A stretch of 23,789 nucleotides of DNA. Source: Anaerolineaceae bacterium. Its GTDB lineage: Bacteria > Chloroflexota > Anaerolineae > Anaerolineales > Anaerolineaceae. A program made the position numbers and the translations under genes. The number at the start of each line of letters is the position of its first letter. The first letter of the stretch is position 1. Positions 1-7,484 of this stretch are shown piece after piece. The notes below the pieces were generated by a model that searched no databases, was not told where the DNA came from, and worked only from the letters and a program-made list of their open reading frames with translations. Location of the stretch: positions 105,827 through 129,615 of the forward strand of contig DQHW01000028.1 of assembly GCA_003524305.1 (NCBI GenBank), written 5' to 3'.

Positions 1-32
1 GCCGCCCGCTCTGCCGATTGAGCTAACGAGGA
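1..32 (-). tRNA. tRNA, 5' part only, probably tRNA-Asn
   Basis: Read on the minus strand from base 32, the sequence folds as the first 32 nt of a tRNA: a 7-nt acceptor strand TCCTCGT, TA at positions 8-9, a D-arm GCTC-AATCGGCA-GAGC containing the invariant GG, base G26, then GGCGG as the 5' side of the anticodon stem and C32. The window ends one base before U33, so the anticodon is not visible. The acceptor and anticodon-stem sequences resemble bacterial tRNA-Asn(GTT), which commonly begins TCCTCG and has a GGCGGCTGTTAACCGCC-type anticodon arm. The tRNA class is secure; the Asn identity is recognition from memory. Confidence 0.8.
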
Positions 33-43
33 ACGTGAGCACT

Positions 44-71
44 ATTATAATTCATGCTCCCACACTGTCAA
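44..71 (-). promoter_or_regulatory. consensus promoter for the tRNA
   Basis: On the minus strand there is an exact TTGACA (bases 66-71) and an exact TATAAT (44-49) separated by 16 nt. The predicted start of transcription at about base 36-37 leaves a very short leader before the mature tRNA 5' end at 32, typical of a stable-RNA promoter whose leader is removed by RNase P. It lies just beyond the stop of the acetyltransferase gene, so the tRNA is transcribed independently of it. Confidence 0.75.
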
Positions 72-83
72 GCGCTATGTTTT

Positions 84-1214
84 TTATCCCTCGAGCATCG
101 ACTTGATGAACACCCGCCGGCGTTTGTGCTGGCGTCTTTCGAAATATTTCCACTGGGTCTGCACGAGGCTGTTGGTCTCCAACTCAGGGTTGGATTCCAC
201 CTTGGTGATGCCGTTGCGCTGAAAAACCTTGATGATGTGATCCATCAAAATGGCGTTGACGCCTTTGCCGCGGTATTCTTCTTTGACGCCGATCAGGTAC
301 AGGTCCGCGCGGTCATTCTTTTTCATCGCCCTCAGCAGATGGATGAACCCAAACGGAAAGAGCTCCCCGCCGGATTTCTGCAGCGCGCGCGAGAAGGAGG
401 GCATGGTGATGCCAAAGCCCACCAGTTCATCTTTGTCATTGATCACAAAAGGCGCATATTCCGGCACAATCATGCCAAAGTACTGTTTGATCGCCAGGGC
501 TACCTGTTTCTCGGTCAGCGGCACCACGCCGTAAAGGTGCTTGTAAGCTTCGTTAAAGACAGCAAACATCTGCGGCGCATACTTGAGTAAGTCCTTTTTC
601 TTCTTGACCTTGAGGATGTGCAGGTTACTGCGCTGTTTGGCGGCTTCAGCCACTCTTGAAATGACTTCGATCGGTTCCTTGGGGACGGTCATCTCGTACT
701 CCACCCAGTCAGCGGCTTTGATATAGCCCAGCCGTTCAAGGTGTTCTCGGTAGTAAGGATGATTGTAGAATCCCACCATGGTGCCCAACTGGTCAAAACC
801 TTCGACCAACATGGCTTCGCGGTCCATATCGGTGAACCCCAGCGGACCGTGAAGCGCCTCCACATTGAAGCTTTTCACCCAGGTTTCCACCGTGTCAAGC
901 AGCGCTTTCGAAACATCCGGGTCGTCAATAAAATCGATCCAGTTAAATCGTCCGTAATTGACACCCCAATGTTCCTTGTAGAGTTTGTTTACAATGCCGG
1001 CCACCCGTCCGACCAGCTTGCCGTCTTGATAAGCCAGCCAGTATTTGGCTTCGCAGTGGTCAAAGGCAGGGTTTTTATCCCAGCGCAGAGTTTCGTAATC
1101 GTCCATGAACAGGGTGGGCACGTAATACAAATTACCTTTGTAAAGTTCTTTCGGGTAGCGGATGAATGTGCGCAGTTCCTTAAGGGTCTTGACTTCCTTA
1201 ATCACAGGTTGCAT
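84..1214 (-). CDS. GNAT-family N-acetyltransferase-like protein
   Basis: A 376-residue soluble protein. The C-terminal third carries the GNAT acetyl-CoA site: a beta-strand LYLIGVKEEY followed by RGKGVNAILM, matching the family's R/Q-x-x-G-x-G/A pyrophosphate loop, and then an amphipathic helix. The N-terminal half is a region of its own, rich in aromatic residues, which reads like a second degenerate acetyltransferase lobe (LAYQDGKLVGRVAGIVN resembles the GNAT beta2-beta3 hairpin). I know this length and layout from uncharacterised proteins of Bacteroidetes and Chloroflexi; the acceptor substrate is unknown. The start at 1214 has a Shine-Dalgarno sequence, GAGAGG, 9 nt upstream (1224-1229). 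It reads toward the tRNA, which has its own promoter. Confidence 0.75.
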   Translation of the reverse strand: MQPVIKEVKTLKELRTFIRYPKELYKGNLYYVPTLFMDDYETLRWDKNPAFDHCEAKYWLAYQDGKLVGRVAGIVNKLYKEHWGVNYGRFNWIDFIDDPDVSKALLDTVETWVKSFNVEALHGPLGFTDMDREAMLVEGFDQLGTMVGFYNHPYYREHLERLGYIKAADWVEYEMTVPKEPIEVISRVAEAAKQRSNLHILKVKKKKDLLKYAPQMFAVFNEAYKHLYGVVPLTEKQVALAIKQYFGMIVPEYAPFVINDKDELVGFGITMPSFSRALQKSGGELFPFGFIHLLRAMKKNDRADLYLIGVKEEYRGKGVNAILMDHIIKVFQRNGITKVESNPELETNSLVQTQWKYFERRQHKRRRVFIKSMLEG

Positions 1215-1311
1215 GGCAGAATGCCTCTCGATGCATTATTAAGATAATTGCGTGTAAAGTTCAAACACCCTTGTTGAACAAGAGTTGCGAAGGGTAAGCG
1301 ATTTTAGCGGA

Positions 1312-2457
1312 TTAATACTCAAACAATGTGGGGTCTACATCTCGAACCCAGGCATTGATCCCCCCGGTCAGGTTTTGCACCTGGGTCAAACCTGCTTCAT
1401 TAAGCTGATGGAGGGCTCTTCTTGAACGGGTGCCGTTTCGGCAGAAAACCACGATCGCGCGTGACCGATCCAGTTCACCCAAACGTTCCATCAATTGCTC
1501 GGCGGGGATGTGTACGGCGTTTGGCAGTGTTGAGATCTGTAGTTCGACCTCTGAACGGACGTCCAGCAGCAGCGGAGGCTGCGAAGCACTCAATGCTTGC
1601 GCCAAATCGCGGGCAGAGATCATCTCGTTGGCCGTCAGCGGCTCGGCCAGGCTCACGGCACAGAAAGTTGGGTAGTCGATCAACGCCTTGATCTGTGGCT
1701 TTTCATTGCACAGCGGGCATTGCGGATTCTTTTTCAAGTTGATGGTTCTGAAGCTCATGGCAAGTGAATCCACCATCAACAGTTTATTGATCAGCGGTTC
1801 ACCGGTGCCCAAGATCAGCTTGAGCGCTTCGACGGCTTGTAAAGTACCGATGATTCCGGGTGTGATGCTGAACACGCCGGCTTCACCGCAGGCCGGCGCG
1901 GCGCCTTCGGGCGGTGGTTCAGGGAAGAGACAGCGGTAGCAGGCGCCCTTGCTGGCGTCAAAGACACTGACCTGACCTTCAAAGCGGTAGACCGCGCCGT
2001 AAACCACTGGTCGGCGGGTTAATGCGCACAGGTCGTTGATCAGGTAGCGAGTGGCGAAGTTGTCTGAGCAATCCAGCAGCAGGTCGTAACCATCCGCAAC
2101 GCGTTCGGCGGTCTTTCCATCGAAAGACTCAAGATAGGCTTCCACCTGGATATACGGATTGAGATCAAGCATCCGTTCACGCGCAGATTCCACCTTGGGG
2201 CGGCCGATCTGACTGCTGCCGTGCAGCACCTGGCGCTGTAAATTGGAGGAATCCACCACGTCATCATCCACGATGCCGATGCGCCCCACCCCGGCCGCGG
2301 CCAGATAGAGCGCCGCCGGCGAGCCGAGCCCGCCTGCGCCCACGATCAGCACGGATGCCGCCTTCAGCTTCGCCTGGCCTTGCAAACCGATCTCGGGTAC
2401 CATCAGATGGCGCGAGTAGCGGTAAAGTTCATCCTGTGAGAAAACGTTTTGAGTCAT
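1312..2457 (-). CDS. moeB: MoeB/ThiF-type adenylyltransferase fused to a rhodanese domain
   Basis: An E1-like enzyme that adenylates the C-terminal Gly-Gly of a ubiquitin-like sulfur carrier (MoaD, ThiS or CysO type). The fused rhodanese domain can supply the persulfide, so it serves molybdopterin, thiamine or cysteine synthesis. Residues 1-250 hold the ThiF fold: nucleotide loop GAGGLG (40-45), DxDxVDxSNLQRQ (64-76) and a structural zinc site of C173, C176, C247 and C250. Residues about 283-381 are the rhodanese domain with active-site C339 in CRNGTRS. Length (381 aa) matches the MOCS3/Uba4-like fusion. I choose the ATG at 2457; the alternative ATG at 2466 overlaps a perfect TATAAT. No sulfur-carrier gene is nearby, so the exact partner is open. 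Confidence 0.9.
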   Translation of the reverse strand: MTQNVFSQDELYRYSRHLMVPEIGLQGQAKLKAASVLIVGAGGLGSPAALYLAAAGVGRIGIVDDDVVDSSNLQRQVLHGSSQIGRPKVESARERMLDLNPYIQVEAYLESFDGKTAERVADGYDLLLDCSDNFATRYLINDLCALTRRPVVYGAVYRFEGQVSVFDASKGACYRCLFPEPPPEGAAPACGEAGVFSITPGIIGTLQAVEALKLILGTGEPLINKLLMVDSLAMSFRTINLKKNPQCPLCNEKPQIKALIDYPTFCAVSLAEPLTANEMISARDLAQALSASQPPLLLDVRSEVELQISTLPNAVHIPAEQLMERLGELDRSRAIVVFCRNGTRSRRALHQLNEAGLTQVQNLTGGINAWVRDVDPTLFEY

Positions 2458-2464
2458 ATCAAGC

Positions 2465-2473
2465 ATTATAGCA
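2465..2473 (-). promoter_or_regulatory. extended -10 promoter of moeB, start probably leaderless
   Basis: Minus strand TGC-TATAAT, with TATAAT at 2465-2470 and the TGn extension at 2471-2473. The ATG at 2457 begins 7 nt after the hexamer, where transcription would normally start. No Shine-Dalgarno sequence precedes that ATG. An AAGG lies 9 nt before the other possible start at 2466, so a leadered start cannot be excluded. Confidence 0.55.
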
Positions 2474-2524
2474 AGCCTTGCAAAGAAATAAAGGGATTGT
2501 TACATACGGCATTTATTTTGCACC

Positions 2525-2530
2525 TATAAT
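2525..2530 (+). promoter_or_regulatory. -10 element of the glycosyltransferase operon, start probably leaderless
   Basis: An exact TATAAT ends 7 nt before the ATG at 2538, and nothing resembling a Shine-Dalgarno sequence lies between them (TTAAGACC). No convincing -35 hexamer is present at 16-18 nt upstream. It is back to back with the moeB -10 element, the two hexamers being 54 nt apart. Confidence 0.5.
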
Positions 2531-2537
2531 TAAGACC

Positions 2538-4058
2538 ATGCAATTAACTAAAAAGCGCGTTACTCTGATCTTCATTTTCATCCTCCTGCTGGCCATCCTG
2601 CTCAGATGCGGGGCCATGCTCAACCGCAGTTTCTGGTACGACGAGGCTTTCTCGATTTTGATCTCCGAGAAGGGGCCGCAAGCCATCCTCGCCGGCACCC
2701 TGACCATGGATGAACCGTCGGTCACCGCAGACATTCATCCGCCGACCTACTACTTTTTGCTGGATGGCTGGATTCAGCTTTTTGGCACCTCGGTGGTTGC
2801 GACTAGAATCCTTTCTTTGCTGTTGGGTGTAGGTATTCTGATCAATATCTTTCTGTTGACCAAAGAATTGCTGGGGGTGCAATCCGCGCTGCTGGCAAGC
2901 CTTGGGGTGGCGGTTTTTCCTTTCCAGGTACAATTTGCCACCGAGATACGCATGTACGCACTGCTGACCTTCTTCCTCACCCTGGCAACTTATGCTTTCA
3001 TCAAGGGCATGCGCACCCGTTCGTGGCTGTGGTGGGGTCTCTTTGCGCTAACCGCGGCGCTGGCGCAATACACACAAAACCTGGCGGCTTTCTACCTGGT
3101 TCCGCTTGCCCTGACCTCCCTTTTCAAATGGGATGGAAAACTGCTCAAACAAACCGTATTTGCGGGGCTGGGTGCAGTGCTGCTCTATATTCCATGGCTG
3201 ATCCATCTGCCGGCCCAGTTTGCCAAGATTCAGCATCACTACTGGATTGAACGCCCGACGCTGGCCGTCTTGATCAACCTGCTGCTGCGCTACACCACCA
3301 ACCTGCCTCTGCCTGACCAATGGATGCTGCCGGCGCTGCTCATTGCTTTCTTGAGCATCGCCCTGGCTGTGCTCCAAACTCTTCGCATGTTCAGGCTAAA
3401 AACACAGGGGTATAAGATCGGTCTATGGCTGGCCTGGCTGTCAATCGCGCCTCCGCTTTTCTTGTGGCTCTTTTCGCAATGGACGCCGGTTTATGTGGAC
3501 CGCGCCTTGTTGGCTTCACAGGCCATCTTCTGCATCTGGCTTGCCTGGGTGTTGTTAAATACCTCCATGCCCAAAGTAATTCAATGGACGATGACGGTTA
3601 TTTTAGTCGTCGGCGTCGGTCTTGGGTTGAGCCAACTAGCCACCAATAACGGATATGGCTACGATCCGCTGAAAAAAGTTGAGGCGATAATTTCCAGCGG
3701 GATGGAACCGGGCGATATGGTAGTGCATTCCAATAAGCTGACCTACCTGCCGTTCTTCTATTATGATCCAAACCTGCCGATGACCTTTATCGGCGATGAC
3801 CCCGGCGGCGCAACGGATACACTCTCGCAGGCCACACGCAAGATTTTGGGCGTCAACGATTCGCCCGACATTGAATCTGCGGTCAGCGGCGCCCAAAGAA
3901 TCTGGTTTGTGATCTATGAAGAATCTGTGGCGGAGTATGTCGCGGCTGGTTATGTCACCCATGCACACCTTCGCTATCTGGATGAACATTACACCCTGAA
4001 TTCATATACCAGTTATGGAAACGTACTGCTTTTCCAATACGAGCGAAAGCCATTATGA
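2538..4058 (+). CDS. family-39-like (GT-C, PMT_2-type) membrane glycosyltransferase
   Basis: A 506-residue protein with about ten hydrophobic segments, the first at residues 8-22. It has the GT-C signature: a first extracytoplasmic loop with RSFWYDEAFS, acidic pair D35-E36 after TM1, and a DIHPPTYY motif (65-72), both typical of dolichyl-phosphate-mannose-type transferases (ArnT/PMT_2 class). Such enzymes move a sugar from a polyprenyl-phosphate donor to a lipid, polymer or protein on the outer face of the membrane. A soluble C-terminal segment of about 130 residues follows the last membrane span. An in-frame upstream TTG at 2478 would add 20 residues spanning the promoter, so I take 2538. 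Its stop overlaps the next start by 4 nt (ATGA), which implies coupled translation. Donor and acceptor cannot be told. Confidence 0.8.
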   Translation: MQLTKKRVTLIFIFILLLAILLRCGAMLNRSFWYDEAFSILISEKGPQAILAGTLTMDEPSVTADIHPPTYYFLLDGWIQLFGTSVVATRILSLLLGVGILINIFLLTKELLGVQSALLASLGVAVFPFQVQFATEIRMYALLTFFLTLATYAFIKGMRTRSWLWWGLFALTAALAQYTQNLAAFYLVPLALTSLFKWDGKLLKQTVFAGLGAVLLYIPWLIHLPAQFAKIQHHYWIERPTLAVLINLLLRYTTNLPLPDQWMLPALLIAFLSIALAVLQTLRMFRLKTQGYKIGLWLAWLSIAPPLFLWLFSQWTPVYVDRALLASQAIFCIWLAWVLLNTSMPKVIQWTMTVILVVGVGLGLSQLATNNGYGYDPLKKVEAIISSGMEPGDMVVHSNKLTYLPFFYYDPNLPMTFIGDDPGGATDTLSQATRKILGVNDSPDIESAVSGAQRIWFVIYEESVAEYVAAGYVTHAHLRYLDEHYTLNSYTSYGNVLLFQYERKPL

Positions 4059-5623
4059 ATAAACGCTGGCTTGAACTCTTGATTCTCTTACTCATCTCAA
4101 CTGCCATCATGGCAGCATCCTCTCTGCCAAACTGGATGGGACGCTCGCTGCAAAATGAGCAAGTCTCTTTTAGAGGGCAGTACTTTGACAACCAGGACTA
4201 CGCCGTGGATATTGCCATGATGCAGGCAGGCATGCAGGGCGCGTGGAAGTATCAAATGCGCTTCACCAATGAAGAGCACAAGGCAGTCTCCATCCGTTTG
4301 TTCTACCTCGCGCTGGGGCATGTCAGCCGGGTGCTTGGGCTCGACCCTGAATCCACTTATGGCTTGTTTCGCTGGATCTTTGGTTACCTGGCGTTATTTT
4401 CCATCTATGGATTGTGCCGGTATTATTTCAAGAAAAAATTATTGATTTGGGCGGCTTTTTTGCTTGCTGTATTTGGATCTGGTCTTGGCTGGCTGCAACT
4501 GCTGGCAGGCTGGCAGTTTGGCGCCATCACCCCTGTGGATTTCTGGCTGATCGATGCTTACGTTTTATTCAGCCTTTCGCTGTTTCCGCATTTTTCGTGC
4601 GCGATTGCCTTGATGGCACTGGGGCTGCTTGGATTATTGAAATTCATCGAGAAGAGGCAATGGCGATTCGTATTGTTGACCTGCGCGGCGGGGGTGCTGA
4701 CCCAGATAGTTAACCCGATCGCTTTCGTGGTGGTGGATGCGGCCATCTTTTTTGCCGCGCTTTCGGCCTGCCTGAAAGACCGCAGCCGTTGGAAAACTTT
4801 AACCCTTGCCGTCGTGTTGATCGCAGTGACGCAGATTCCACTGTTGGTGTATAACCTCATTATCCTCAGCCGCGACCCCGTCTGGAGCCAGTACACGGCT
4901 CAGAACATCACATTGTCGCCTTCGCCGCTTCATTACCTGATGGGTTTTGGCCTTTTCTGGCCCATGGTGGTGGTTGGCGTGATTTCAGCCATCAAAGCCC
5001 GTAAGCCCGAATTCATCGGTCTGCTCGGGTGGCTCTTGAGTGCTTTCATTTTGGCTTACCTGCCCACCTTGATCCAGCGGCGCTTTTTACTGGCGATCAC
5101 CGTCCCCTTGGCGGTCATCGGCCTTTACGGTCTGGATAAACTCATTGATTGGCTGGGCGAAAAAGAGGCGCGCAGAAAACCAGCTCTCATTATGATCGTA
5201 GTTTTGATGGTTTCATTCTCTTCGATCTATTTGATTTACGGCAACATGCAGGTGCTCAAATCCCGGCCCGACGCCAGCTTCTACCCGGCCAATCTCGACC
5301 CGGCTTTTAAGTGGCTGACTGAGAACGCCGATCCATCCGATTTTGTGTTGGCCGGGGAGAACACCAGCCAGCTTGTCGCCCAAAAAAGCGGTTTACGTGT
5401 GTTTGCAGGTCACGAGATGGAGACCATCCATTACTCAGATAAACTCAAACAAGTCGCCTCATGGTATCGGTCTAATATGCCTGATGCAGCATTGGCAATC
5501 AGCGGGGTCAAGTGGGTGTTTTACGGTCCATACGAAAAACGCATGGCACCCGATTTCAAACCTGGCGATAACCTTGAAATGATATTCTCTGATTCAGGGG
5601 TGAAGCTCTACCAAGTGAAGTAG
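4055..5623 (+). CDS. multi-pass membrane protein, GT-C-like partner of the preceding glycosyltransferase
   Basis: 522 residues with an N-terminal membrane anchor (about 6-22), an extracytoplasmic loop with FDNQDYAVDIAMM (about 44-56) and an FTNEEHKAVSIRLFY segment, roughly ten further hydrophobic helices and a soluble C-terminal domain of about 130 residues. I do not recognise the family by name. The overall plan (short TM1, long acidic first loop, many helices, C-terminal extracytoplasmic domain) copies that of its upstream neighbour, so a second polyprenyl-phosphate-dependent transferase or a partner in the same surface-glycan step is a reasonable inference, not a demonstrated function. It starts inside the stop codon of the upstream gene and ends 7 nt from the convergent nitroreductase gene. 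Confidence 0.6.
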   Translation: MNKRWLELLILLLISTAIMAASSLPNWMGRSLQNEQVSFRGQYFDNQDYAVDIAMMQAGMQGAWKYQMRFTNEEHKAVSIRLFYLALGHVSRVLGLDPESTYGLFRWIFGYLALFSIYGLCRYYFKKKLLIWAAFLLAVFGSGLGWLQLLAGWQFGAITPVDFWLIDAYVLFSLSLFPHFSCAIALMALGLLGLLKFIEKRQWRFVLLTCAAGVLTQIVNPIAFVVVDAAIFFAALSACLKDRSRWKTLTLAVVLIAVTQIPLLVYNLIILSRDPVWSQYTAQNITLSPSPLHYLMGFGLFWPMVVVGVISAIKARKPEFIGLLGWLLSAFILAYLPTLIQRRFLLAITVPLAVIGLYGLDKLIDWLGEKEARRKPALIMIVVLMVSFSSIYLIYGNMQVLKSRPDASFYPANLDPAFKWLTENADPSDFVLAGENTSQLVAQKSGLRVFAGHEMETIHYSDKLKQVASWYRSNMPDAALAISGVKWVFYGPYEKRMAPDFKPGDNLEMIFSDSGVKLYQVK

Positions 5624-5629
5624 ATTAAT

Positions 5630-6400
5630 TTATTCTGTCGGCCACCAAAATCCGCTTTTCATGATCCTTTCCTGAAACTCCAGTACCTTGCCGGTGGCAA
5701 CCTTTTCCACGATGGGTTCATCCATCCACTTGGTGTAAAACCAATCCAGGTAATGCTGAAAGCCCATTTTCTCCCAGTTGTCCACCAGTCCGATGTGCTT
5801 TTCATGGTCATCATATTCGGCCACCATTTTGTTCAGCATTTCAGGGTTGGGCTGGTGATAAAGGCCTTCATGGAAGATGAATTCCGCGCCCAGACGCCCT
5901 TTCTGATAGGCCGGTTCCTCGGCGGGATATCCCAACACCACCGTGATCAGTGGAAAACACGATGCCTCGGGGAGATGCAGGCTTTTGTACACTACATCCA
6001 AGTTGTTGCGGTGCAGACCGTTGGTGATGAGCGAATCAATGCCCAGCGACTTGGCGGCAATCACCGCGGTTTGAGCAGCAAGCATGGTATCCATGGTGCC
6101 GGTGATAAACCCGATGATGTCGTCATTATCAAAGGTGTGATTAAGATGCCTGGCTCCGGCAGCCAGGCGGGTAAAATCAACACAAAAAATCAGGGCACGG
6201 CTTCCCTGGTAACCAAAGAGCTCCTTCATTTGCTTGCGGTCGCGTAAGACAATGATAGAGTAGCTCTGTCTAGCCGAGGCATTGGAAGTGTGCAATACGG
6301 CTTCACAGATCAGATCAAGATTGATCTGGCTGACCTCTTCAGCCGAAAAATTGCCGTGGATGGTGCGCAAAGCATGGATGGTTTTTAGTGTGTCGTTCAT
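5630..6400 (-). CDS. nitroreductase-family FMN-dependent oxidoreductase
   Basis: 256 residues of the nitroreductase fold, which reduces nitro compounds, quinones or flavins with NAD(P)H and bound FMN as a dimer. The N-terminal HALRTIHGNFS replaces the usual R-R-S-x-R-x-F FMN loop. NASARQSYSIIVLRD corresponds to the N-x-Q-P-W-x-F-x-V region, GIDSLITNGLHRNN to the late glycine-rich segment, and FPLITVVLGYPAEEP to the typical C-terminal strand ending in GYP. The C-terminal extension of about 70 residues, rich in Trp and Tyr, is longer than in the simplest members. A strong AGGAGG (6405-6410) lies 4 nt before the ATG at 6400; a TTG at 6403 is less likely. Substrate unknown. Confidence 0.8.
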   Translation of the reverse strand: MNDTLKTIHALRTIHGNFSAEEVSQINLDLICEAVLHTSNASARQSYSIIVLRDRKQMKELFGYQGSRALIFCVDFTRLAAGARHLNHTFDNDDIIGFITGTMDTMLAAQTAVIAAKSLGIDSLITNGLHRNNLDVVYKSLHLPEASCFPLITVVLGYPAEEPAYQKGRLGAEFIFHEGLYHQPNPEMLNKMVAEYDDHEKHIGLVDNWEKMGFQHYLDWFYTKWMDEPIVEKVATGKVLEFQERIMKSGFWWPTE

Positions 6401-6511
6401 CAATCCTCCTCTTGTTCGACGATCAGGTGGTCAAATTAAATCCATATTATGCAGATAATCAGGTTTTTTACAAGCGGATTTTTCAGTATTTAATGCATTT
6501 GGCCGAACTCT

Positions 6512-6520
6512 TGATACAAT
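6512..6520 (+). promoter_or_regulatory. extended -10 promoter of the EamA gene, start probably leaderless
   Basis: TGA-TACAAT, with TACAAT at 6515-6520. The ATG at 6528 begins exactly 7 nt later. The seven bases between them are ACTCCCC, the opposite of a Shine-Dalgarno sequence, so a leadered start with ribosome binding through the 16S tail is not supported. Confidence 0.55.
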
Positions 6521-6527
6521 ACTCCCC

Positions 6528-7421
6528 ATGAATCGCGTTTTGGGAATTTTCCTGATTGTCGTGTCGGCCGCCTCTTTTGGCACCCTGGCCATCATCGGAC
6601 GTTTTGCTTACGCAGATGGTCTGGATGTAACCACCATGCTTTTTCTGCGCTTCACCATCGCTGCCATCCTCATGTTTGCCTGGCTGGCGATCCGCAAAGA
6701 GCCGCTTCCCCGCGGACGAACCCTGCTGCAACTCGCAGGCATGGGCGGTCTTGGATATGTAGGACAGTCTTTCTGCTTCATGAGCGCCATTAATTATGCT
6801 TCCACCGGGTTGGTGGCATTGCTGCTTTATCTTTACCCGGTTTTTGTGACCCTCTTGACGGTAATCTTTCAGAAGGTCAAACTGACCTCACGCACCGTGT
6901 TTGCGCTGGTGCTGGCGACCGTGGGTGCAGCATTAACCGCCAATCCGCAGGGCGGACAGCTCCCCGGAATACTATTGGCTATATCCGCGGCGGTGATCTA
7001 TGCCGTTTACATTTTGGTCGGCACAGGCGTGATGCAAAAAGTATCTGCGGTGCAATCATCGGCGGTAATCTTTGCATCGGCAGCGCTGGTCTTTGGCGTT
7101 ATGACTGCTATCCGCGGAGCGCATTGGCCAACCTCCCCTAACGGTTGGCTGGCAATCAGCGGCATTGCAGTGATCGCCACACTGCTGCCGGTGGCGACTT
7201 TTCTGGGAGGCTTGAAGATCATCGGCGCTACGGATGCTTCACTGCTTTCCACGCTGGAGCCGGTGGTCACTGTCGTGCTTGCAGCCATGCTGTTGGGAGA
7301 AAAAGTACAGCCTTTGATGATTGCCGGCGGCATGCTCATTCTTGCCGCGGTGCTCTTGATCGTCAGACAACCCAATAAGAATCCGGATGTTGTTACTGCA
7401 TCACCCAAAATAACTTTCTGA
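6528..7421 (+). CDS. EamA/DMT-superfamily transporter
   Basis: 297 residues with ten hydrophobic segments arranged as two repeats of five, as in the EamA (DUF6, RhaT-like) family of drug/metabolite exporters in the cytoplasmic membrane. Visible landmarks are the first-repeat SAASFGTLAIIGRFAY (about 13-28), the YLYPVFVTLL segment (about 101-110) and the second-repeat ending LSTLEPVVTVVLAAMLLGE (about 240-258). The last two are the classical P-x-x-x-x-x-x-x-x-x-x-G-E ends of each repeat. Length is typical. Substrate cannot be inferred. The gene stands alone between its own promoter and that of proB. Confidence 0.88.
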   Translation: MNRVLGIFLIVVSAASFGTLAIIGRFAYADGLDVTTMLFLRFTIAAILMFAWLAIRKEPLPRGRTLLQLAGMGGLGYVGQSFCFMSAINYASTGLVALLLYLYPVFVTLLTVIFQKVKLTSRTVFALVLATVGAALTANPQGGQLPGILLAISAAVIYAVYILVGTGVMQKVSAVQSSAVIFASAALVFGVMTAIRGAHWPTSPNGWLAISGIAVIATLLPVATFLGGLKIIGATDASLLSTLEPVVTVVLAAMLLGEKVQPLMIAGGMLILAAVLLIVRQPNKNPDVVTASPKITF

Positions 7422-7446
7422 ATACCAAATCAAGGATATCTTTTTA

Positions 7447-7455
7447 TGCTACAAT
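7447..7455 (+). promoter_or_regulatory. extended -10 promoter of proBA
   Basis: TGC-TACAAT (TACAAT at 7450-7455), the same extended -10 type seen before moeB, EamA and arfB. Unlike those, the ATG lies 29 nt downstream and is preceded by a Shine-Dalgarno GAGG, so this transcript would carry a short normal leader. Confidence 0.45.
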
Positions 7456-7484
7456 CCTTCAATATTTACGATTGAGGCAGAAAA

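Noticed and set aside
741..1247. 168-codon plus-strand frame opposite the acetyltransferase gene
   Set aside because: Shadow of a gene with clear GNAT motifs; the opposite-strand translation shows no family pattern.
2478..2537. Upstream 20-residue extension of the glycosyltransferase
   Set aside because: It would place the TATAAT at 2525-2530 inside the coding region, has no ribosome binding site, and puts non-family residues ahead of a normal TM1.
3048..3377. Minus-strand frame inside the glycosyltransferase gene
   Set aside because: Low-complexity Gln/Arg-rich antisense of hydrophobic helices, an expected artefact.
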